Assembly (NCBI GenBank): GCA_035532475.1 | Contig: DATKQY010000067.1 | Span: 22,776-86,775 of the forward strand | Length of the DNA stretch: 64,000 nucleotides | From: DATKQY01 sp035532475 | GTDB lineage: Bacteria > Actinomycetota > Acidimicrobiia > Acidimicrobiales > Bog-793 | Reading direction: 5' to 3' | Shown: one piece after another, positions 58,008-64,000 of the stretch | How the letters are laid out: every line of letters starts with the position of its first letter | How positions within the stretch are numbered: the stretch's first letter is position 1 | The notes under the pieces: generated by a model | Told to the model about the DNA's origin: nothing | Databases searched by the model: none | What the model saw: the letters and a program-made list of their open reading frames with translations, nothing else | Position numbers and translations under genes: made by a program

Positions 58008-60923
58008 ATGCCTGCCCCGTCTACCCCTGGCGTCCCCGGCGCCCGGCCGCTTCGCACCCTGGCCGAGCTGGCGACGCTCTCCCCGTTCGCCCGCCGGCAC
58101 ATCGGCCCGTCGCCGGGCGACGCCGCGGCGATGCTCGCCGAGCTCGGCTACGACGACGTCGAGGCGCTGATCGACGAGGCGGTGCCCGGCGCGATCCGCA
58201 GCTCCCGGCCCCTTGAGCTGCCCCCAGCCCTCGCGGAGCACGAGGTGCTCGGCGAGCTGCGCCGCCTGGCCGAGCGCAACGAGACGTGGATCTCCCTCGT
58301 CGGCACCGGCTACTCGAACACGATCACCCCGCCCGTGATCCAGCGGAACGTCCTTGAGAACCCGGCGTGGTATACGGCGTACACGCCCTACCAGCCCGAG
58401 ATCAGCCAGGGCCGGCTCGAGGCGCTGCTCAACTTCCAGACGATGGTCAGCGACCTGACCGGGCTCGAGGTCGCGAACGCCTCCCTCCTCGACGAGGCGA
58501 CGGCGGCCGCCGAGGCGATGACGATGTGTCGGAGGCTGGTCGCCGGCGAGGGCGGGACCTTCCTCGTCGACCCGGCCTGCCACCCCCAGACGATCGAGGT
58601 CCTCGAGACGCGGGCACGACCCCTCGGCCTGACGGTCGCCGTCGGCGATCCGGCGGCGGCCCCCGACGTGGCGGGGGTCTTCGGCGTCCTCGTGCAGTAC
58701 CCGGGAAGCGACGGCGAGCTGCGCGACGTCGCCGGGATCTGCGCCCGGGCGCACGAGACCGGGGCGCTGGCCGTCGTCGCGGCCGACCTGCTGGCGCTCA
58801 CCTTGATCTCGCCTCCCGGCGAGCTCGGCGCGGACATCGCCGTCGGCAGCTCGCAGCGATTCGGCGTGCCGCTGTGGTTCGGAGGCCCGCACGCCGCCTA
58901 CATCGCGACCCGCGCCGCCCACGAGCGCTCGTTGCCCGGGCGCCTCGTCGGGGTCTCGATCGACGCTGAGGGCCGCCCGGCGCTGCGGCTGGCGCTCCAG
59001 ACCCGCGAGCAGCACATCCGTCGTGAGCGTGCCACCAGCAACATCTGCACCGCCCAGGCGCTGCTCGCCGTCGTCGCCGGTCTCTACGCCGCCTACCACG
59101 GACCGGAGGGCCTGCGCGCCATCGCCGAGCGGGTGCACCGCCTCACGGTCGTGCTCGCCGAGGGCCTGCGCCGCGGCGGGCACCACGTCAGGACCGGACG
59201 CTTCTTCGACACGATCCAGGTCGAGGTCGGCGACCGGGCGGCGGCGATCGTCGAGGCCGCGGCCGCACAGCGGGTCAACCTGCGCCGCGTCGACGAGCGC
59301 ACCCTCGGGATCAGCCTGGACGAGACGACCACCCCGGCCGTCGTCACAGACGTCTGGTCGGCGTTCGGCCTGCCGGCGGGGAGCGTCGACCAGCTCGACC
59401 GCGAGGCCACCAGCCCGCTCGACGCCGGTGTGCTCCGGACCTCGGCGGTGCTCACCCATCCGGTCTTCAACCGCTACCACTCCGAGACCGAGATGCTGCG
59501 CTACGTGCGCGCCCTGTCGGACAAGGACCTCGCGCTCGACCGCTCGATGATCCCCCTCGGCTCCTGCACGATGAAGCTCAACGCCGCCGCGGAGATGGCC
59601 GCCGTCAGCTGGCCGGCCTTCACCGACGTCCACCCGTTCGCGCCGCTCGCCCAGGCGGCGGGCTACCTGCGGATCATCGAGGACCTGGAACGCTGGCTCG
59701 CCGAGATCACCGGCTACGACGCCGTGTCCCTGCAGCCGAACGCCGGGTCCCAGGGCGAGCTGACCGGCCTGCTCGCCATCCGCCGGTACCACGAGGAGCG
59801 CGGCGAGAAGCGCCGTGATCTCTGCCTGATCCCGACCTCGGCCCACGGCACCAACGCGGCGAGCGCGGCGATGGCCGGGCTGCGGATCGTCGCGGTCGCC
59901 TGCGACGACCGCGGCAACGTCGACCTGGCGGACCTGCGCGCCAAGCTCGATCGCCACCACGACGAGCTCGCCGCGATGATGATCACCTACCCCTCGACCC
60001 ATGGCGTCTACGAGGAGGGCATCGCCGAGGTCTGCGCGACGGTGCACGAGGCCGGCGGCCAGGTCTACATCGACGGCGCCAACCTGAACGCGCTCGTCGG
60101 GCTCGTCCGCCTGGCGGAGATCGGCGGCGACGTCTCCCACGTCAACTTGCACAAGACCTTCTGCATCCCCCACGGCGGCGGCGGACCCGGGGTCGGTCCC
60201 GTCGGGGCGAGAGCCCACCTGGCGCCGTACCTGCCCGGCAGCCGGCTCGTTCCCGACGCCAGGCCCGACGCGACCGGCGGCGCCGTCGCGGCGGCGCCCT
60301 TCGGCTCGCCCGGCGTGCTCCCGATCTCGTGGGCGTACATCCGCCTGATGGGCGCCGAGGGGCTCACTTCGGCGACGAAGTCGGCGGTGCTCGCGGCGAA
60401 CTACGTCGCCCACCGGCTCGCCCCGCACTACCCCGTCCTCTACACGGGCGCGAGCGGGCGGGTGGCGCACGAGTGCATCCTCGACCTGCGCGGGATCACG
60501 GCGCGCACCGCCATCTCCGCCGAGGACGTCGCGAAGCGCCTGATCGACTACGGCTTCCACGCGCCGACGATGTCGTTCCCGGTGGCCGGCACCTTGATGG
60601 TCGAACCGACCGAGTCCGAGCCGAAGAGCGAGCTCGACCGGTTCTGCGAGGCGATGATCGCCATCCGGGCCGAGATCGCCGAGGTCGAGACCGGCAGGCT
60701 CGAGGCGAAGGAGTCCCCGCTCCCCCATGCCCCGCACACCGCCGAAGCCGTCACCGCCGAGAAGTGGGAGCACCGCTACAGCCGCGACGAGGCCGCCTTC
60801 CCGAGCGTCGCATCACGGGCCCGCAAGTACTGGTCGCCCGTCGCTCGGGTCGACAACGCCTACGGCGACCGTCACGTCGTGTGCACGTGCCCGCCGCTTG
60901 AGGAGCTCGCCGAGCACGACTGA
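58008..60923 (+). CDS. gcvP: Glycine dehydrogenase (decarboxylating), P protein
   Basis: 971-aa full-length P protein, which decarboxylates glycine and loads the aminomethyl group on GcvH. The N-terminal half begins FARRHIGPSPGDAAAMLAEL; ITPPVIQRNVLENPAWYTAY and TPYQPEISQGRLEALLNFQT follow. The PLP lysine is about K716 in HVNLHKTFCIPHGGGGPGVG; the glycine-rich loop is intact. ATG 58008 has GGAGG nine bases upstream and lies after the riboswitch. It is a single long gene, not the split GcvPA/GcvPB type. The rest of the system is at 35214-40884. Confidence 0.97.
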   Translation: MPAPSTPGVPGARPLRTLAELATLSPFARRHIGPSPGDAAAMLAELGYDDVEALIDEAVPGAIRSSRPLELPPALAEHEVLGELRRLAERNETWISLVGTGYSNTITPPVIQRNVLENPAWYTAYTPYQPEISQGRLEALLNFQTMVSDLTGLEVANASLLDEATAAAEAMTMCRRLVAGEGGTFLVDPACHPQTIEVLETRARPLGLTVAVGDPAAAPDVAGVFGVLVQYPGSDGELRDVAGICARAHETGALAVVAADLLALTLISPPGELGADIAVGSSQRFGVPLWFGGPHAAYIATRAAHERSLPGRLVGVSIDAEGRPALRLALQTREQHIRRERATSNICTAQALLAVVAGLYAAYHGPEGLRAIAERVHRLTVVLAEGLRRGGHHVRTGRFFDTIQVEVGDRAAAIVEAAAAQRVNLRRVDERTLGISLDETTTPAVVTDVWSAFGLPAGSVDQLDREATSPLDAGVLRTSAVLTHPVFNRYHSETEMLRYVRALSDKDLALDRSMIPLGSCTMKLNAAAEMAAVSWPAFTDVHPFAPLAQAAGYLRIIEDLERWLAEITGYDAVSLQPNAGSQGELTGLLAIRRYHEERGEKRRDLCLIPTSAHGTNAASAAMAGLRIVAVACDDRGNVDLADLRAKLDRHHDELAAMMITYPSTHGVYEEGIAEVCATVHEAGGQVYIDGANLNALVGLVRLAEIGGDVSHVNLHKTFCIPHGGGGPGVGPVGARAHLAPYLPGSRLVPDARPDATGGAVAAAPFGSPGVLPISWAYIRLMGAEGLTSATKSAVLAANYVAHRLAPHYPVLYTGASGRVAHECILDLRGITARTAISAEDVAKRLIDYGFHAPTMSFPVAGTLMVEPTESEPKSELDRFCEAMIAIRAEIAEVETGRLEAKESPLPHAPHTAEAVTAEKWEHRYSRDEAAFPSVASRARKYWSPVARVDNAYGDRHVVCTCPPLEELAEHD

Positions 60924-60960
60924 GCCCGGGCGTCCCTGCAGGGGACACCCGGGCTCAGTC
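60918..60960. terminator. Long hairpin after gcvP
   Basis: GACTGAGCCCGGG on one side and CCCGGGCTCAGTC on the other form an 18-bp stem with one mismatch, closed by a small TGCA loop region. It includes the gcvP stop codon. Lying between converging genes, it can act for both strands. Confidence 0.65.
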
Positions 60961-61063
60961 GCTATCTGGCTTGCCGCCGCACCCACGTCGCGGCGCCCCA
61001 TGAGGGCCTCCGCGACGCGGGTGCGGCTTCAGACGGGCCGTCCGGTCGGAGGTCGGAGACCCG

Positions 61064-63892
61064 TCAGCCCTTGTGGGTCTTCGCCTTGGCGGCGGCGGCG
61101 TAGTGGAATCGCAGGGACTCGACCGTCTTGTGGCCCGCCGAGACCGTCACCGACACGAAGCCCTTGCCGGGGGGCGCGAGCACCCGCAGCACGGTCGCCG
61201 AGACGAAGCGGACCTGCTTCGCCAGGGTCTTGCCGAAGTGCACCGTCATGTGCTTGGTGAAGCCGCTGCCCCGGATGGTCACCCACACGCCACCGGCCAA
61301 GGGGGCGTGGTTGGGAATCAGGGCCTTGACGACGCCGGCGTAGTGGAACCGCAGCACGGTGCTCGTGCCGTGAGCCGTGTGGACGGTGACCGTGACGAAG
61401 CCCTTCCCGGGGGGAGCGAGCACCCGCAGCTCGGTCGACGAGACGAAGCGGACCGGCCTCGCGAGTGACTTGCCGAAGTGCACGATCGAGTTCTTGACGA
61501 AGCCCGAGCCCCGGATGATCACCCACACCCGGCCGGTGATCGGCGCGTGGTTCGGCACCAGCGCGTGCAGCACCGGCAAGAGGAGGTTCCCCTTGTTCGG
61601 GAGGATCAGCGGCGGCACTGTCGTGGGCGTGGTTGTCGGCGCCGTAGTCGTCGGCGTCGGTGCCGTAGTCGTCGGCGTCGGCGTCGGCGTCGGCGTTGGC
61701 GTTGGCGGGACCGGAGCTGCGGCGACCGTGATGGTGATCTCCGCCGATCTCGTCGGGGTACCCGCAACGCCTTGCGCAGTGAACGTCAGCGTGTAGACGT
61801 TGTTCGACGTCGTGCTGGTGTTCGCCGGGACAGTCACGGTTCCCGAGCCGTTGCAGCTCGCCGCCGGCAACGCCAGGGCCGGAGCGTCGGTCGGTAGAGA
61901 TGTGGCCGTCAGCTGGCAACTCAATGCGCTCGTAGTCGAGTACGCGATGTTCACCGAGCCGCCACTCGATCCAAGCGACGTGGAGGTCGGCGTGAAAGAG
62001 GTCACCGAAGCGCTCGGACCAACGTACGCGCTCTGCGATGCCTCACGCTCATTGGCGAACGGACTGTCCGCCGCACCGACGACGAAGTAGTCGGGCCCGT
62101 ACCCTTCGAACTTGAATCTGACGTTCGACGGGATGGGCGTGGAAAAGGTCGCGAGGATCATGTTGCCGTCGTTGGACGAAGGACACGTGAGCGATGCCGG
62201 GTACACCTTGTCGAGCCGGTTCAGGTTGGTGTACGGGGTTTCGTAGCTGAACTGCGCCAGGGTGTTCGGCGACGTGGTGCTCTGGCAGCTCACGTTGTTG
62301 TAATACTGGAACTGCGCCTGAAGGCGGCTGCCACTGATGGTGATCGCGGCGAGCTGTGGCGGCACGGCGGTCGCGCTCACGTAGGTCGAACCCGGCAAGG
62401 TCTCGACCACCCCGATTTCCTCGAAGGTCGCAAGGTTCGGCGTCGGAATGTAATTGAGGGTGTTCGAGTTCGTGTTGCCTATCGACACTTCGCCAGGAGG
62501 ATTGTTGCCGCAGGCGTTCGTGCCGAGGGCCGCCGACGTGTTGACGTCGTAGACGGTGTCGGTAGAGCCGGCCTGGCAGTTGGTGATGACCTCCGGCGCA
62601 TTGTCGTTCGGCGGACCGGGCAGGTCAGCCGTCGGCAGCGGGATGACATCGTAGACGTCCGGCGCCGTCGGCTGCGAATTGCTGTTAGCGAAGCCGATCC
62701 CGCAGTTGTCGCCGTTGAAGAAGCGGGTGTGGTTCGCGATCGTCGTGCAGGTTGACGCGCCGCCGAGGAGCGGCGCGTAGCTGGAGATCGACGGCGTCGC
62801 TCCGGCCGGAGGCGTCACCGTGAAGGTGTACGGCGGCGCTGGCGCTCCGGTGAGCCCAGTCTGGGCGCTGGCCTTCAGCGTGCTGACGGAGATGGCCGTC
62901 CCGGGCGAGATCGTTGGAAGAGTCCCGATCGTGTAGTGCAACGTGGTGCCCGTCTGGACCGCCGGGGACCCGGTGAGGACGGGAGTGGTGGTCGCCGCCA
63001 GGTTCGTCGGCGAACTGAACATCCCGCTGTTCGTATTGTCGCTAAGGGTAAGCGAGTAGCTCGCGCCAAGAGTCACGACGCCGCTGAACGTGACTGACAG
63101 CTGGTCCCCGCTCACGACCGTGGTGGGCGCGGCCGCCGTGACACCGGTGAAGCCAGTCACCTTGACGCCGTCTGCCGCAAACGGGCCTCCCGTCGGTGCG
63201 CCCTTCAACGTGTAGACGATGGTCGCCGTTCCGCTGCCGGTCGTACTCGAGTTCAAGTTGCTGATCGAGCCGGTGTTCCCTCCGACCGAGTTCGACAGGC
63301 TAAGTGTGTATATCGCTCCGACGGTGACCGGCTCGTTGTAGGTCACCGAGATCTGGTCGTTGCTTCCGAGGACGTAGTACTTGTCGACCTCACCGCTCGC
63401 TGCGAGGTTCCACGCGTTCCCGGAGCTATCGGTAACGCCGGACTCACCGACGATCTCAAGCTGGGACAGCGAGAGCGTCGGAGGCGAGAAGTTCTGCAAC
63501 ACAGGACTGCCGTGCACCGTGTAGGTGATGCTGTTCGTGCCGACGGTCGCAGTGAGGTTGCCGTCCGCCGTGCTGAGCGCGCCGGAGTTCGACCCGTCTG
63601 CGAGCGTCAGGCTGTACGAGCTCGCCAGCACGGGCTGCTCGTTGAAGTTGACGGTCAGCGTGGTGCCGTCGGCGACCGTGGCCCCACCAGACGTGCTTGT
63701 CGATGTCGACACGAGCGGCGTCGGCACGGCGGCCGACGCGATGCCCGTCGCCCCGAGCGAGAGCCCGGCTGTCAGCGTCGAGGCGAAGACGAGGCCCGCG
63801 GCCACGACGGTCACGGAGCGGAGTCGGCCGCGCCGCAACCGATCGACCGATCTCGCTTGCTTGGGAGAACGATGGATCAGACCCTGTAGCAA
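61064..63892 (-). CDS. Large secreted surface protein with two C-terminal IPT/TIG domains
   Basis: 942 aa from TTG 63892 (GGGAGG five bases upstream); the frame extends to a GTG at 63976. An N-terminal signal peptide (RSVTVVAAGLVFASTLTAGL then ATGIASA) is followed by several beta-rich Ser/Thr/Gly modules that look alike (VADGTTLTVNFNEQPVLAS, GSNDQISVTYNEPVTVGAI, VSGDQLSVTFSGVVTLGAS). A Cys-containing middle part and a Pro-Thr repeat linker (about 61620-61700) precede two IPT/TIG domains (WVIIRGSGFVKNSIVHFGKS; WVTIRGSGFTKHMTVHFGKT). No LPXTG or anchor helix; the basic end suggests wall or polymer contact. Function unknown; adhesin is a guess. Confidence 0.8.
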   Translation of the reverse strand: MLQGLIHRSPKQARSVDRLRRGRLRSVTVVAAGLVFASTLTAGLSLGATGIASAAVPTPLVSTSTSTSGGATVADGTTLTVNFNEQPVLASSYSLTLADGSNSGALSTADGNLTATVGTNSITYTVHGSPVLQNFSPPTLSLSQLEIVGESGVTDSSGNAWNLAASGEVDKYYVLGSNDQISVTYNEPVTVGAIYTLSLSNSVGGNTGSISNLNSSTTGSGTATIVYTLKGAPTGGPFAADGVKVTGFTGVTAAAPTTVVSGDQLSVTFSGVVTLGASYSLTLSDNTNSGMFSSPTNLAATTTPVLTGSPAVQTGTTLHYTIGTLPTISPGTAISVSTLKASAQTGLTGAPAPPYTFTVTPPAGATPSISSYAPLLGGASTCTTIANHTRFFNGDNCGIGFANSNSQPTAPDVYDVIPLPTADLPGPPNDNAPEVITNCQAGSTDTVYDVNTSAALGTNACGNNPPGEVSIGNTNSNTLNYIPTPNLATFEEIGVVETLPGSTYVSATAVPPQLAAITISGSRLQAQFQYYNNVSCQSTTSPNTLAQFSYETPYTNLNRLDKVYPASLTCPSSNDGNMILATFSTPIPSNVRFKFEGYGPDYFVVGAADSPFANEREASQSAYVGPSASVTSFTPTSTSLGSSGGSVNIAYSTTSALSCQLTATSLPTDAPALALPAASCNGSGTVTVPANTSTTSNNVYTLTFTAQGVAGTPTRSAEITITVAAAPVPPTPTPTPTPTPTTTAPTPTTTAPTTTPTTVPPLILPNKGNLLLPVLHALVPNHAPITGRVWVIIRGSGFVKNSIVHFGKSLARPVRFVSSTELRVLAPPGKGFVTVTVHTAHGTSTVLRFHYAGVVKALIPNHAPLAGGVWVTIRGSGFTKHMTVHFGKTLAKQVRFVSATVLRVLAPPGKGFVSVTVSAGHKTVESLRFHYAAAAKAKTHKG
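61620..61705. repeat. Hexanucleotide tract encoding a Pro-Thr linker
   Basis: GTCGGC/GTTGGC/GTAGTC units repeat through this stretch, coding on the minus strand for alternating Pro-Thr and Thr-Thr-Ala-Pro. Such tracts can change length by slippage, altering the distance between the IPT domains and the rest of the protein. Confidence 0.7.
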
Positions 63893-64000
63893 CGCGACCT
63901 CCCGGTCTCTCGTTCGAACTGCCCGCGCACCGAGACCCACTGCGGTGCACTCAAGGGGTGATCCTCCGCCACCCACCGTCCCGGCACATCGGCAGGGTGC

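Noticed and set aside
57006..60773. Very long minus-strand open frame antisense to gcvP (1255 codons)
   Set aside because: Only its last 199 codons (the methyltransferase) have family motifs; the rest is the codon-position shadow of gcvP in very GC-rich DNA and crosses the riboswitch.

Overview
The window is very GC-rich, gene-dense DNA from a flagellated actinobacterium. The evidence is the actinobacterial neighbourhood gcvH / FHA protein / FtsR-like MerR / HPRT / DUF151 nuclease / MerR, frequent GTG starts with GTGA or ATGA overlaps, leaderless promoters and a WhiG/FliA-type sigma factor. The combination with a complete flagellar export apparatus suggests Acidimicrobiia, but that is inference; no rRNA or tRNA is present to test it.

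Layout. (1) 1-14410, plus strand: flagellar export, motor and hook-junction genes flbD-motA-motB-fliM-fliN-fliO-fliP-fliQ-fliR-flhB-flhA-(FlhF-like)-orf89-flgN-flgK-flgL-fliW-csrA. (2) 14433-20506, minus strand: fliC (own promoter), then fliD-fliS-orf95-glycosyltransferase. (3) 20559-25990, plus strand: a 1326-aa protein carrying three glycosyltransferase-like domains, a gene-poor gap, and the flagellar sigma factor. Three sites share a sigma-28-like pattern (C/T-AA-N, 15 bases, then GCCGTTAG or GGTCGTAG) in front of flbD, flhA and fliC. FliW and CsrA sit beside the filament genes, where a FliW-CsrA-flagellin homeostasis loop would be expected. Oddities include a FliM without the CheY-binding N-terminus, an FlhF-like protein without recognisable GTPase motifs, a minimal flagellin and an oversized FliD.

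(4) 26107-32768: dienelactone hydrolase diverging from a leaderless TetR gene with a fine operator dyad, an MFS drug exporter, an MMPL exporter and an esterase. (5) 32769-35213: a decayed catabolic patch holding a truncated IclR regulator, an intact SMP-30 lactonase and a broken zinc alcohol dehydrogenase. (6) 35214-40884, minus strand: the conserved gcvT / nuclease-fold protein / MerR / DUF151 / HPRT / FtsR-like / FHA / gcvH block. (7) 41017-47509: nucleotidyltransferase-phosphomannomutase fusion, CDP-alcohol phosphatidyltransferase, a glycosyltransferase with an N-terminal c-di-GMP-binding (MshEN) domain, and a membrane partner.

(8) 47529-53694: small proteins, MarR with a divergent MMPL exporter, an MFS transporter and a TlpA-like thiol-disulfide protein. 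(9) 53760-56372: acetyltransferase, aminotransferase and oxidoreductase of the WbpD/WbpE/WbpB type for an acetamido sugar. (10) 56495-60960: PPOX-type protein, methyltransferase and a tandem glycine riboswitch controlling gcvP. (11) 61064-63976: a large secreted protein with two C-terminal IPT/TIG domains. The glycine cleavage parts (gcvT, gcvH, gcvP) are all here but in separate places; only gcvP has the riboswitch.
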